Of a stretch of DNA of 64,000 nt, positions 1 through 14,200 are shown one piece after another. Position numbers and translations under genes: made by a program. The notes under the pieces were generated by a model. The model was not told where the DNA came from. It was given only the letters and a program-made list of their open reading frames with translations, and ran no database searches. Source of the DNA: Lichenostomus cassidix (lineage: Eukaryota > Chordata > Aves > Passeriformes > Meliphagidae); NCBI GenBank assembly GCA_008360975.2, contig CM039182.1, forward strand, positions 47,070,491-47,134,490, given 5' to 3'. Within the stretch, counting starts at the first letter, position 1, and the number at the start of each line of letters is the position of its first letter.

Positions 1-2261
1 GGCACAAGATGAAGGGTCAGCTGAATTTTTTCAAGGTTGAATTTGGACTAGTGATAATACATGCATGAATAAATAGGTATATATATCCGTGATATACACT
101 GGCCCACACACTGCTGCTTCCTGCTGGGGAAATGGGAGGGCCCACAGCTCCCTCCGTTCAGCACATGAATGAGAAGGGATATACCTTGCACCGTCTGCAG
201 GGTTTTGGTTAAATTCTGCTGCAAAGGAAAGTCCTGCAGATCTCTCTATTTGCTCTCAGGATGCCAGGACACACACTGAAGAACTTGGTCAGCTCACCCA
301 GCTTGATCCAGACTATGTTTTTGGGGAGTTTCAGCACATGTGAGGGTCCACGGAGCTAAATCTGAGTTACTGTATCCTTACATACAGGTCAGTATCAAGT
401 GTGATGTGCGGGGGACACGCCACATAGGGGAGGGCTTTGGCTGGGGGTCACCAGAGAGGCCACAGGGGCTCATGGCCCATGAAATGCCCCACTCAGTAAC
501 TCCCAGCCCAAGATCTCCAGACACAAACTCAAGCCTCTCACAGTTTAAGCAAAGCTGAGAGAAACTTGCACATGTTTGTGGTTGCCAAAAACCTGAGGCA
601 AAGCATGCAAAGACAAGCCTGAATTTCCATGATGGCAGAGCCAACCATGTTAGGGCACATGTGTAGCTAGTGAAGAAATACAATCGTCTAGGCTGATCCC
701 AAGGGGAGGAGTGTGGTTTGTGGAGTTTGAAGGACACACAACACTTCTCCATTTCTTGTGCTTCCATCTGAGTTCCTGACACCTAATATACAGTGGTTTG
801 GGTGGTGGTGCCAAATCAGATAGGGGATAGGTAAGGTTTCAGCCTCTGTCTTTACTGCCCCTGATAGAGATGCAATGCAATTGAGTTAGGGTTTTTGACA
901 TTCTGAGTCAGATCTTAAACACGATTTAAGAGTCACCCCTTCCCTGTGGGGAGCAATAAGTGATTGCCACTAGAACTGTGAAATGAGATGCGAGGATGAA
1001 GTTAGTTTCAGTGCTGCTTTCTATAATGGGTCCCTAAAGACGTGTTTATGTATACAGCAAATACACTGAAAAAAGCCATTGAAAGAAAAGAGAATGGAAA
1101 ATACTTCTATGAAGCCCCAAAACAGCACAAGGAAGATTTGATTTGTCATCTGTCAGAATTGGGGGCCACTTAGTTGAAAAAAGAGATATGAAATAGTTAT
1201 CTTACAAAAGGAGATCAGCTGGCAGTGTATATTTATCTATCTTATTCTGTCCAAGTCACTGCACACATTACTGCATTTTTTTTTCTGTTTGGTTAGATTT
1301 CTTTTACATACTGATTTTTAAGATATATGCATTTTTTTCTCTTTGTAACATTCATGCTTGCATTTTTATGATGATTAAATGTTATCTTGGAAGGCCTTCT
1401 CTCCCTTTCCTCTTTGACGTGCTGTTCAGTTCTTAAGGGAATAGACATAAGCCTTGTATTTTTGTGTCTGGAGAGATAAAACCTGCAGGAAGAAGCCTTT
1501 AGATCCTCTCAGTCCCTTTTCTTCCTTTTATTTTCACAATGCTGTCCTTTGTGCCCTTTGACTCTGAAGTTCCCAGTGGTTTATTGCGTTGGTTATTTTT
1601 CATTACTGCTCTCCAAATTTCTCTGACTGTCATAAGCATCTCTGCGGTTGGTGCATTATCACTGGCACGGATGAACATTTCCAGAGCCCCATGTGGATTT
1701 GCGACTGCACCACAGCCAACTGAGTCATTCCCTCTGCCCCAGTTTCCTTATCAGTTGCTGCTTGCAGTTCAAGTTATGCATCTATTTCTCCATCTCATTG
1801 TCATTCAAAGCTGCAGGGAAAGCATTTAAACCAATATTTCCTTACACTTATATCCAAAAATTTGTTCCAAGTTATTGCCATGCTGTAGCTGAGATGATTA
1901 TCCTTTATTCTGCCACCTTTAATGAAATTAGCTGTCCCACCTTGCAAGGGATCTTGATATCTGTGCTCTTAGAAATGTAAATCACGACATGACTTACTTC
2001 AGTTTGGATACAACAAATTGTGGGAACAAGCCTCTCAAGGCTTTCAGACAGGAAACCCATGAAAAATACAGCTACATTTCCTTGCACACCTGTGCACGGC
2101 AGGTTGTGCACTTCTGGGAAGGTCAGGCTGTCAGGGTTGGCAAAAGGGGGTGACTTTGGATTTTCTACTAAAGATGGTTTTCTGCAAAGTGGAGATGAGA
2201 TGAACTGCATCCTCAAAGTGTATTTCTCACTACTGCCTGTAAGGAGCCCTACAGTGATTTA
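1..2261. other. Intergenic DNA, no gene seen
   Basis: AT-rich unique sequence downstream of ELMO1 (far beyond its 3' end). Open frames up to 134 codons exist on both strands but overlap one another, lack family resemblance and show no splice or coding pattern. In other amniotes as I recall, AOAH lies on this side of ELMO1. I looked for AOAH-like peptides and found none. Confidence 0.6.
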
Positions 2262-2358
2262 TAGGGTTTAGTGGTGGACTGAACAGCGCTGAGTTAAGGG
2301 TTGAACCTGATGACCTTAAAGTGTTTTTCCAAACTGAATGATTCTGTGACTCTGTGAT
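2262..2358 (+). mobile_element. CR1 LINE 3' end fragment
   Basis: Roughly 100 bp resembling the extreme 3' end of avian CR1. It has a block like GGTTTAGTGGTGGACT, then TTGAACCTGATGACCTTAAAG and TTTTTCCAAACTGAATG, and ends with two copies of the CR1 terminal octamer (ATTCTGTG, ACTCTGTG). It is 5' truncated, as usual for CR1. Divergence looks substantial. Confidence 0.8.
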
Positions 2359-3718
2359 TATTGGTGATGCAGTACTTTTCCTTAGTAGCTTGGTATTAGT
2401 GCAGAAAAACAAACCTGGCAGTTGTGTTCTTACTGTGTGCAAATGACCCTACAAGTCCAGAAATAATCTTACTAACATAGATTTTGCAGTTTGAGTTCTG
2501 TTGGCACAGCTGTGGGCCTTTTTCTGATCTAAAAGAAGACCTAATTCTTGCTATTAGCTGGGCAAAAATACCCCAAACCCTCAACACTGGCAATTAAGGA
2601 GCAAGAGAGTGTGGCTATATTATTGAAAAGACTTGTTAGAAGCCTTAGATAAGAGAGTCACTCAGAGCCAGCTGTAAATACAAGTTAGGAAGCCTGGGAC
2701 AGACTCTGTGCTGCCCTGCAGTTTGGGTACTCATTTAAATCCCAGAGAAGTAAATCCAAGCATTACCAACTCAGTGTGATTATTGCCTAGCCATAAATAG
2801 CTAGTAGCCTGCTAGGCAAGCCAAAATGCAGTCTACTGCATCGATCCCTGCAGCGCTACCGCTATTGCATTGGGTTTTGTCAGAAATGTAACCCCATATC
2901 AGGCTCCCAGCTTAGCCCTGATGAAGCTGTGGTGAAGGGTGGTGGGGCAAAAGCATGCCCCAGATGCTGTCAGGTTATAAGTGCTTACAGGAGAAACATC
3001 ACAACATCAAAGAAGAAGAAAAATAAATGTTTGATTATACATCCCGTTTGGTCTTTCCTCCAGTAATGCAAATAAAAGAATTGCAGCTCAACAGCCTCTT
3101 GATCTCAACACAGAACAGGTGCCAATAAAAGATAATTATTCCCAGTGTTTGGGCTAGGAAACAGTGCTGAATGTCACTGGAGGCATTTTTAGCACATAAC
3201 AAAGTTCACAAGATTATTTAAACATATTGATTGAGGCATAGTACTGGGACTTCTGTGCTCTGAAAAGGCATCTCTACAACATATGTACTGTGATGGCACT
3301 TTGCCCTTCAATAACATGATGGGGGATGTTGTGGTTTTTTGGTCTTTCTAAAGAGATGTTTCACTGATTAGCTTTGATAACAAAAGACCTGCAGCTGAGC
3401 TGGACAATTTCCATCAGCAAAATAGCCCTTCAGGAATAGTATCCATCATCCATAGGTGAATATGAAAAGGCAGCACAGGCTGATTTTTCAAATATTGATT
3501 GGGCAAGTCACTGGCCAGCCAGCCATGCACAGTTTTCATGCTCTATAGAGAAGTCAGGCTGTATGAAAGAACTCAAAGCACTTGGAGGAATATACATCCA
3601 CTAACTCAAGAAGATGAGAGTGATGTAGCAGCCAGTAAAGATTGCACTGATAATCCAGTCTTACACAGACAAACCAAACTCAGGCATGGGGTCATCCCTT
3701 AATATTTCACCTTTCAGA
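2359..3718. other. Intergenic DNA between two CR1 fragments, nothing recognised
   Basis: Unique-looking AT-rich sequence. No gene, RNA gene or clear repeat was recognised. Confidence 0.5.
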
Positions 3719-3966
3719 TCATAGAATCATGTAGTCATTTAGATTGGAAAAGCCCTTTAAGATAATGAAGTCCAATTGTTATCCCAGTGCTACCAAATCC
3801 ACCACTGAACCATGTCTCTAAGCGCCACATCGACACATCTTTTAAGTACCTCCAGGGATGGTGACTCAGCCGCTCCCCTGGGCAGCATGTTCCAATGCTT
3901 GGCAACCTTTTCCATGAAGAATTTTTTCCTAATATTCAGCTTAAAATTCCTCTGTCACAATTTGCC
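3719..3966 (-). mobile_element. CR1 LINE 3' fragment
   Basis: The plus strand starts TCATAGAATCAT, the reverse complement of the CR1 terminal octamers. It continues through GTCTCTAAGCGCCACATC, CCTCCAGGGATGGTGACTC, GGGCAGCATGTTCCAATG and AGAATTTTTTCCTAATATTC, the standard order of a reverse-oriented avian CR1 3' region. The right edge is set where similarity to the remembered consensus fades. An open frame of 103 codons on the plus strand here is a CR1 artefact. Confidence 0.9.
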
Positions 3967-6900
3967 TAGCTCGGTCTCTGAAAATTCATGGAGGGCTTAT
4001 TTGCACTTGTCTGTCTTTTCACTTGCATCAGACTTTATGCTGATGTCCGACATCGATGGTTTAGTCTTGCATATATATGAAAAGATGACAAGGGCAGCTG
4101 TTTTTATCTACCACTGTTCATAGCCACCTCACCATAAAGCAGACACGTGCCTCTTCAAAATGGCTCTGCATTCAGAACATCTTTCATCCTTCTTTCTGCT
4201 TCCTTACCCAGTCTGGGCATCCCACAGATTTAACTCTTTCCAGCTTCAGACTCAGAGCTGTATTTTCATTTCTTTTCTGACCCATTCCAGAAATGAGGAG
4301 AAATCAGAAATTACAGAAAACACTCAGTTAAACACAGCAGTGCTTATTCAGGCCCTTTCTCAAGGGATGTGGTAAGGTGAGCAGCTGGGCCTTGATGCAA
4401 GTCTGGCACGTTAATTCATCCCAGAAGGGACTTGAACCTGGAGAAGGCAGGCCTGACTCCTGCCTTCACAATGAGGAGTGGCCCCATGAGAATCAAAGCC
4501 AGCAGCACAAGGACCATCAGACTGTAAGTGAGGGGGAAAGAAGGCACTGCATCACTTCTTCCCCCACTCAAGCTGTGCCTTGAACACAGAATATTTCTGC
4601 CTGGTCAGCTGCCTGGTCTCTAGCTCCTCCACACACGTTGGAGTCATTAAATCATCCTTCAAGATACCATCCTTTGTGCACAGTGGGATGACTGCCTGCC
4701 TCCCTCACTCATTATTGGCCTTCCACAGTCCTTTTCAGCCAATTCAATGAAATAAAAATAGCATTTCAGATAAATGTTCACTCTCTTATAATACCTTTCT
4801 GACGTCTTTCTGCTCTTGCTCTGGATGCATAAAAAAGAGCTGTAATATATTTCAAAGAGTTATTGAATCCTTTTCGAACCCTGATATATGCTCAGTACAA
4901 GGTTATTTAAATATGAGGAGTATAGGCATAGGCATTAGCAAAATCTACCCAACTAAATTGTTCAGACAAAATGAGCGGGCAATCTTCTGCCTTGCAAATC
5001 AATCTGTCTTTCACGATGAAGGATTCCAAGCCTACTGATGCTAGACCAACCTCCTTTTTCTGCATTGGAACGTCCACAGCCATGAAAAAATATGGTTCAG
5101 GCTTTCCTGTCCCTTTTTCCTTTCTTTATTTTCTTTAAAGAATTTGTATTTAAATTAAGCTGCTGGACACCACACCAGGGATTCTCTTTTCTTTGCCTAA
5201 ATAATGTAGAATGAATGCTGTACAACCATATGATAAAAAGAAAGAGGAGGATTCAGGAATGTTACCCAGGATTTTACTGAAGTGTGATACAGAAGTAGTA
5301 TCACCCCCATCTTTCTGGCTTAGAAAACAAATTAAGACTGGAATATTTGTGTATTTTTTCTCCCTGTTACTTTTTTGCCACCATTCATCATTTAGCCTCA
5401 GCATTCATGTATATTTAAAGCTACTAACATAAATTAGCAACAAAACTTGAGGGTGTTAAATAACCTCCAATAAAACTCCTTCCCCTCACTGGAGTAATTT
5501 CTCAAAATGAAAATATCTGAGTAAACATCTTGTTCTAACACTATGCCCAAAAGATAATGAGGTGGGGACTGAGTGACTTTCACCCTCTGAGCTTCACCCT
5601 GAAGGAAAAGGGTGCCTCTTCATCACTTCGGGAAGGATAAGTAAGTGGAAATGCATTTTGGGGACCAAACAACAAATGGAACTCTCTCAGTCTCACAAAA
5701 AGGTTGCAGACAGACATCCCAGCAGCAAGTCTGTCATTCTTCACTGGATTCCCATCACATAAACCAAAGGAAGAGAACAGGTGTGTTCTGGAGATCTCCG
5801 GGCTCTGAATTTAACACAAGCAAGCAGTTGCTTTTAGCAATGATCAGATGGCAAGAATGATTTTTCAGGAAGCAGAAATGATAATAATTGTATATCTGGG
5901 CATGCCCAAATCTATTCCATGCATATTGGAAACAGCTCTCTTTGCAGTCTCTGTGTGTGCTTTGCTCTGTGCAGAGGAGATGCTGCAGATCCCCAGCGGG
6001 GAGCCTGAATAATCTCGCCTCCGAGCGATACAGCGATAGTGGTGTTGGGAAATGTCCAGATAAAAGATAATATGTAAGATAGGGAATTTCATTTTGTGTT
6101 AGGAGCTGGGATGGCAGTAGACCAAAGTTTCTTTTGGGATTAAGTGGGTCACAGCATATAAGTAGATGTCCCATCGGTGCATCTGTGGTTAACACCAAGT
6201 GGGGTAAGCCTTAGACCTCGAGCCAGGGTAATAAAATTATTTATGCAGCTGTTCAGTGATCTGCGTATCTAGGTCTCACCAATCTTCTTCTTCTACACAA
6301 GCCTTTCCCCTTTTCATCCTCTGTAGCCAAATTCCTTGAATGCCCTCCAGAAAGGAAGTCCTCCCCCAAAGCTCTGATAGGAAAACCATGAAAGCTGGTT
6401 AAGAAATTTTAATGATGTCACATTGCAACTTCCTAGGCATTTAGCAATGAGGAAGTGTGAAGAGGTGGAAAAGATACAGCAAGTCATGCTCCTGCCCAAA
6501 AAAACCATCTGGGTTTTGGTGTCTCAGTTTTTGGTTCTTCATTTCCCCAATGACACATGGGTTTTGGCAAATTCTTAGCACTGGCCTTCTAAACATCAAA
6601 TCCCAGTGAAGCCTTTCAAGATGAGCAGCCAAGACCCTAAAGCATCACTGTGGCAAAAGTTGTATAAAGAGATTAGAAACTATTGGATGCCAGATAGGTA
6701 AAGGAAAGTTGCCCAAATTTTTTCTTTAGGATATACAAAAAAACTATTTCTTTCGCCTGAAGCTGGTGTCATTTCCAGTCCTTCAAATCTAAAGAACACT
6801 TGCCCTAGATGTAATTGGTGCATCATGCTATTTTAGGCAATAATTCGTGATGCAAAATTCATAATTTATGTGTCTAGATCATTCCTTTGCTTTAATCCTA

Positions 6901-9900
6901 CATCCAGTTTCTTTTGATGATTACCAAAAATAACTACAGTCACTGCAGATCAAGAAGGTAAGTTGTAATTTGTAACTAAAACTCTCTGCCTATATTTATC
7001 AGGCACCTGCTTGTGTTTTCAGAAAAGGGACTAAATTTTGCCCCCACCAACAGTGCCAAGCTGCTCCATGGGCTTTCAAACCCCAAGTTTGCCAGTACAC
7101 AACATGTGGGATGGTATCCTGCATACTCCCCAGCATCCCTGAGGAGCATGCACCTTACTAAAGAGCTCCCTTAGCACAGTGGGCCTGTTTTCCTCAGAGG
7201 ATGTCAAACAATTTTACCAGGGATGCAAGAGGGAGGATGCACTGTACCACAACAGCTCCTCCATGATTAGCTGTTGCTCTCAGGAAAGCATCAGGAGACA
7301 AAGCCAGAGGTGCATTCCTGTGCCCTAGAGATGTGGGCTGTTTGGGTGTTTCCTAAACACTGCTGTTTTCAGGCTGTCTTAAGGTGGTTTTCACTCCCCC
7401 CAGTGCAGAGGGTGAGCAAACAGGCCATAGGAAAGCAGGCTGATACAAAATAAAAGCTTATCTGATGGTATGAGATTACAGAACCGGGTGAATATGCACC
7501 GTTCCCTTCCTCTCACCAATATAAAGAAGAACACAGGGGAATATGGGCTGTCTGAAGTGCTGTTTTGGGTTTACTTATAGGAAGAATAGCTAGCATGACT
7601 TCCAGATGTATGCCACCAAAAAGATTTGGCAAATTTTAAAATACTGAATAGCTGGGATACCACAACCCAAGACTTAATTTACTAAAATTTGATGAGCTAA
7701 TTGCCACTGATTATAAAATCAATATGTCATGGAATCTTTCCATTTTCACCTTAACACTCTACTTTGCTCTTCTTGGCATAGTCTGGTCACTCAGATGGTA
7801 CCATTTGCCCTTCAGACCATGAATGGTGGGTCCTCAGCCTCTTCAGTGGTGCTTTCTGCATTTCCACTCCAGCCATACAGGGGCACACATGTTTAGAGCT
7901 TCACCTCACACTGTAGCTCTCTCCTAAGGCATTTCTGAGAAAGAATAAACTCTCCAAAAGAAGCCACTTACTATATTTATCCAAGTGCTTCATTTTCCCA
8001 GTACACAGGTAGTTAAGACTTTCGTCATTCGTTAAAGCTGCTCACTTCTGCTTGGAGAACTTGGGACATACCACAGAGCAATGCTGCCATAATATTAATA
8101 TTTGCTTTCAGCATTTTTAGAGATGGGCAGTGTGACAGGCAGAATTAATTTCTGCTTTTTTTTCCAAAGGAAAATTCCACATGTATGCATGCATGCACAC
8201 ACTCAGATACATCCTGGCAGAAAGGACTCATCTGAAAAGACATTTCTTCAATCACATTTGCAGGGAAAGAGAAAAAAAGAAGGAAGCACTTTTTTTTTTC
8301 CCTTTGACTAAAAAATTACCTCAGCAGGACAAGAGCTTATTGTAACCGTTCATTTTAAAATATTGCCTGATTGTTTGAGCACTTTATTTCTTTGGTGATT
8401 GAGCTGCAAGTGGGAAAGGTGCTGTCACCCACTGAATGGCCTATCCATCACATCTACTGACCTCTCTGTCCAGGAGGGCTGGGACCACCAAACCTTGGCT
8501 GCTGGCCCCATTTGTGTGTCCACTGCTTATCCCCTGAGCTTCTGGTACCACCTGAAAGAGAGGAATGAGACCACAATGTCAGCCTGTCCTTGAAGTGGGA
8601 GTGCATGCAGTGGCTGGGACTGTTCCCAGGACAAGCTCTTTCCTGCATTAGAAGCAGTCTGGTCACTGCAGCGGGGCTGAGGAGAGAGCACACCAAGCTG
8701 AAAGAGTTGGTGGAGACCAGCTGAAGCCTTTGGCAAAAGACCACATCTCTGTGAGAAGGATGATTAATCCCCTGCCTCTCTGAGCAGAAAAATCCCCTGC
8801 TCCTTCTGACATAATTTTCTCCCCTCTTCTTTCAGATTGTGCTGTCACTCATAGAAGAAACCAAGCATACGTATATACCTAAAAGTTGAATTTTGGCTGA
8901 GTTGTGAATCTGTAGCACCAATGAGAAACAAATGCCATGTATTAGCTACAGTGGGGAAAAGCCAGTAGAGGTGCTCCAAATACTTCTGTTTATGTCGCAA
9001 CCCAAAATCCAGTGATTCCCCTCTGTTGGGGATTTGAAAAGCAGTGCACCTCACCAAAGTCAGCTCTTGCCCTGCTGATCTTGCAGGATCAGACCCTAGA
9101 ATGAGTATAAATCAGTCACAGGTGCTTGAATTATGAGAATTAATTAATAAGACATTCCCATCCCCTGGAGGTTCAGACGACAATGAGGAAGGCACGGCAC
9201 AGGCCAACACAAACCACAATATATTAATCCTGCATTTGTCCCAAGTGTGACAGACTGCTGGGAGCTATTCTTTGTACTCATACCAGGGGGAATTGATGGG
9301 ACCTTATTCTCTGTTTGCAGGGAACGGTTCATGCAAGAGATTAAATTTCCCAATGTCATTACTAAATCCCAGGATCCTCTTCATGAGTTATTCAGCACCA
9401 GTTTCTCCAGTCTTGCACACCAGTTTTATCACCCTCACATCCACCTCTGTCTTTCAGAGATGAATGTTAATTATCTCCATTGCAATGATAGAATCAAATC
9501 CTCTCTTACTGTACTAATCCAGTTCCTTTCTTGAAGATAAGCATACCTATCTCCCCAAAAGAGATAGTGTGTGCTGGAAAAAGACACAGAGTATTACCAA
9601 ACTGTCTGGGAGACAGGGATGGCTGCCCATAGGAACTTGTGGCAGGCTTCAGAAGCTGGAATAGTGTAAAGAAGGCCAATGGAAATGGGTCTTTACTAGC
9701 ATGTTCAAGATGCTGCAAAATGCCTTTTTAATGCACTGATCTTTCAGGAAGAGAATTATGAATCCATTAATAAATGGCGAACATCTAAAAGTTCTCATCT
9801 CACCATACCATAACTTTTTTCTTTTTCAGTACACAGCATGAAATTGTGCTCCTACGGCATCTTGGGTGCCCTAATATGTTGTTAGCAAGACAAGGTGGTC

Positions 9901-11234
9901 TAGTAGCACTAAGGTACTAATTTCCATCAGCAGCTTGGCCAACCAGGCAATTGCAGACATGCCTTCCTTCTCTTCACAGCGTGCAAAGTGCAGCTTCAGC
10001 CCCATCCAGCAATGATGGGCTTCAAAGGAGCCACCTTTGGGCTCCTGAATCCGGCATGGGGTGTGAGCGGCTCACATACCATAGGGATCCTGGCAGCATC
10101 AGGATCAGCTTGCTTCCCCAAGCTGACTTTCCCAGACAGCCTCCCCACTCAACAGCACCACTGGGGAGCCATCAGGTGCATGGAGATGGCTCCCAGATGG
10201 CAAAGCCACTTTTTTCAACCCTCAAGGAGGAGTTTGTGTGCCGGGCAGAGGGTGCAAAGCCGTTGAAACTGCCTCCTCTGGAGCACCTCTCCAGCAAGGC
10301 ATCATGCCAAAATGTCTGCCAGTGCCTCTGATTGGTGGGATTGGGTTTGAAAGGCCCTGTAGAGGTGCTATAGCAGCACCCTGCTCAGTCCCTGCAAAAC
10401 TCAGCGTCAAGGGTCCATCAAGCCTCATCAAAATGTGAGAAGAAAGCAGTTCCCCCTCTACACCTCCTGCCTGCTTGACAGGTTTGCCTGTCATTCTATA
10501 AACCGCTAGGAAGCTACACAGTGGAAAGCTAGAAGACTGCAGGTGGCAATTCCCTGCTGCCAAGGGCTTGCCTAGCACAGTAGGTTCTTGATGCCTGCCC
10601 TGGGATAGTCAGGACAGCCTGCAGGGTGCTTGTGCTCGGCTGATCACAGGGCTGCTGCTGGCTGTGTTTAATTTCTTTGCTCTGCATGAACAAATTTATT
10701 AAATCCACACCACTTTAATTTTTTTTTTCCAGACAGGGTGATCTGAAGGAATACTTTGCAGTCACTTGACTAATTAGCTTCATTCAAGAACCTGTCTTCA
10801 GAAACCCATTTCTGAGTAGCCTCCTCAATTCTGGGAATTTAAAGGTGATTTGTGTTTGATTAAAATTGAACCAAAGCAATGAAGGCAATTTTACTTGCTT
10901 TGCTGTTTTTTCCCCCACAAAGACAGCTTTGACTCATGGCTGCAGCCAGTCCTGTGTACGCCACAATAGTCAGGGGCTTGGACTGCTGTTTTCATAGAAG
11001 TAATGTATTTAGGTGAAAATACTGCCGTTCTTTCTGTGTGAGTTGATGGAGCTGTTTTGTATACCTTTCTGCTGCGAGCCTTTTACATGGCCAGGTGGGA
11101 TGGTTTTCCTCAGGCTCTTGCAGGTTTGGTGATGGAGGTTCTGGAGCTGCACGAATGCCACCACTTCTGATCAAAGGAGGGTATCAAGACTTCTGCAGTT
11201 TGGCTTCTTTTCTGGGGAAAAAAAGAAAAGCTTC
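3967..11234. other. Intergenic DNA, no gene seen
   Basis: About 7 kb with no recognisable exon, RNA gene or repeat. The longest open frame (147 codons, minus, 5755-6198) has no family features and no splice context. Local oddities are limited to short homopolymers and a GCATGCATGCAC stretch near 8184. Confidence 0.55.
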
Positions 11235-11277
11235 TAATAAAAAGTGAAAAACTAAAAAAAAAAAAAAAAAAAAAAAA
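11235..11277 (+). repeat. Poly(A) tract of 24 A preceded by AATAAA
   Basis: AATAAA at 11235-11240 is followed 14 bases later by an uninterrupted run of 24 adenines (11254-11277). This arrangement resembles the 3' end of a polyadenylated transcript copied into DNA, but no parent gene was recognised upstream. It may equally be a simple A-rich expansion. Confidence 0.8.
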
Positions 11278-14200
11278 TTAACATTTTGTTTCAATTCCAA
11301 ATTTTTATGGCACTTTAAAACTTAGAACTAAAAAGAGCCCTGAAACACTAATTCTTTCCAGAAGAGCCATGACCCAACTGGGACAGTCCAAAAGTCATGT
11401 GAGCAGGAAATTTCAGTCACTTGAACTTCTCAGTTTCCCTTACCAAATAAACGATTCAGCTAAATTCACACAATTTTTGTATGTGTTAAATCTTCCTTTA
11501 GTGGCATTTTCCAACAGAACCAGTGCCACTTTCCTGGCCAGCTCAGCATTGCACCAGTGCTCCCCTTGCCTTTCTGCTGGGTGGAGCACCCACACTGGCA
11601 CCTTGCTGGTTCTTCCAGTGAATTCAAGGTGAGGGAAACAGTGATGCAGCTCACCTATGCCAGCAGGGCACTCCCACAAGGCATAATAGCTGTGGTTCAA
11701 AATAATAACAAAAATCTAAAGTAAGGCCATTATCCTAATTTCATCTTGTGCCTGAGCATGGCTGCAGAAATACAGTATTTTTGGTGGGGAGCTGGCTGCT
11801 TATTCATGTTGCCCCAACCTCCTCTCCTCACATCCTGTCCCATCCAGCCCCACAAACCTGCCAGCCTCCATCAGCTCCGATGTTCTCCATCCTCTCTCAC
11901 CTCGATGCTGCCTCCTGGAGCATCTGACTCTGCCAAGCTGTAAATGTGCTAATTTCAGACTGGTTTCCTGGGGAAAGGGAACTGAGGCGCTTGCCCCCTT
12001 TATGTGTGCATCCACCTGCGAGCTGCCGGATTTGATGAGAAGCTAGAGGCTCAGAAGTGGATTTTTGGAGTCCTGTAGAGGACTCGGTAAAGGTCCTCAC
12101 CAAAGGAAAAACTGGGGCTGAACACAACCTTGTCAGATGCTGGAGAAGCCACCCGCACACCAGCCCATTTTAATGCCTCAACCTCTGTTTTCAGTGGGCC
12201 TCAGACCATGCTGGAATCAAGAGAGCCAAGAGAGTGAGAGGAAGGCTTACATGAAAACCAGCTTGGCTGGATTATACTTTGACTATTTGGGATAAAAGAA
12301 AGGGTGGACATATGTAACGTATCACTGCACCCCCATGGTCTGGGGACAGAAAGGGGGAACCCAGGGCTTTGAGAAATGTCAGAGACTGACAGAGGGTATC
12401 GTGATTCGAGCAACATGTGCAGAGGGACCTGTGCGGGTGAAAAACAGCCGAAATAATTCTACTGGTGCTCTTTAAATGTCATACTCCTGGCAAAGAAACC
12501 TTTCACATGTTCTCTGCTCTCATCTCCAAGCCTATTCAAATGCACCAGGCTTCTGCTGCTTGCAGGGGGAAGAGGGAAGCTATGCCCTGGGAAAACCCTG
12601 TGGATGAGCCATTTTCCTCTGGGAAAGATGCAAGCAGTCAGCAGCTTTGCACAATGCACTGCGCCGGCATCCTCACTGTCCTCATTCTGAGCATGTACAG
12701 AAAACTTTTTTTGAAGCCTGGCAGATTCCTACATGGCTTTTCCTGACTTCTTCAAAAACTACCCTGACAATACAAACTCCCTCTTAATTGGCAGGGAATG
12801 AAGTCCCACAGGCTCAGCCTCCCACATGTGCACAGCCTGCTGGTGGGACAGCAAAGATCTCCAGGGTGCCCTCGCCGCTTGGGGAAGGTAGGTGGGAAGG
12901 GGATATTAAATCTGAGGCATTTGAAGAGAAACCAAGAAGATGCAGACATACCTTATAAAAAAATATTGCGTCTTATTAAACAAAAGACAGCCAGCCTCCC
13001 TCTCCATCACGATAACCAAGAGGAATCCCAAAACATAATCAATTTAGGCTGAACACCATGTTGCCGACAAGATTAAAATTAGACTCATGAGGTTTCATCA
13101 AGGGAAAATTTAACTGTCGCACTCAATCAGGCTGCAGAATCCTCTAATGACAACTGAAATAAAGTAATTTAAGACATATCCTTAAATGTCACAGGAAAGA
13201 AAGCCTGCCCATGGCTCCACCCCTTAGCAAAATTTTATTTACTATCTCTTTTTCCTCCTCTATATGCACTGCTGTCCTGTGGCCATACCCTCCCTGGGCT
13301 GAAACTGCAGGGCAGCATCCTACTTGGAACACACAGCATTGGGTTCCCCAGCTATGTGGCTGTCCCACAGGTCACATCTTATAGGAAATGGTCTATAAAC
13401 AAGAGGCAAGTAGGATGAGACAGGGTTTGAATGAGCCTCCCGACATGAGGAGGCTTGTTTGGCTCTTCCAAGAGAGTATAAAGCCACAACAGCTGCTCTT
13501 CTCTACATAGCACCTCCAGCAAGGTGGCTGCAGTAAAACTGAGAAACTCTCAGTAGAAAAAAAACATCAGTTCAGGAAAATCTTCCACTTCCAACACCAG
13601 CCTCTCCATTTGGAAAGGGATGGGTGATGAGATGTTTCTTTTGCCCTATGTGTGTACCTGCAAGCTAAGCTTTACCAGAAATCTCTGCTCTTCAGTGACT
13701 TTCAAGGTCTCCCAGCAAGAAGTGAAAATAAAGTGTAAATATGTGTCACAAAATGAGTTTGAAATGTTTTAACCTTGCCCTCATGAGGCTGCTGCAGGAG
13801 AGCACTCCCTGACTCAGCACTTTGAAATCACCTTGCTATCAAAATTCATGGCTCTCTCAACATCCATTTTATGCCCAGTCTTGCCCTAAAAACTTGTGCT
13901 TTTAACACTGCTCTCCTCTCAAGTTTCAGCCTGCTTTCATCCAGAAAGGGTTCCTGCTTCAATTCTTTAACTGCTGTATTATGTCCCAAACCTGCGTTAA
14001 GCAGCCGGAGTGATGTTGAATAATCAGATGGCATCTGTTTCAGTCTTTTGAAGTGACCAGTGGTACACAATCCAATTACGTATCAGAAAGGTCATTATTT
14101 ACATAGCCTCAGAGCTATGTAGCAAAAACTCAGTAACATGTAAAATTACCTTCCTGCTTACACAGGCCCTGATCTAGCTTGGTCCATGGTCCATGAGCAC

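Noticed and set aside
3812..4123. 103-codon plus-strand frame
   Set aside because: Its first part is the reverse complement of a CR1 3' region, not a gene.
5755..6198. 147-codon minus-strand intergenic frame
   Set aside because: No recognisable domain, overlaps other frames, and no coding signature beyond its length.
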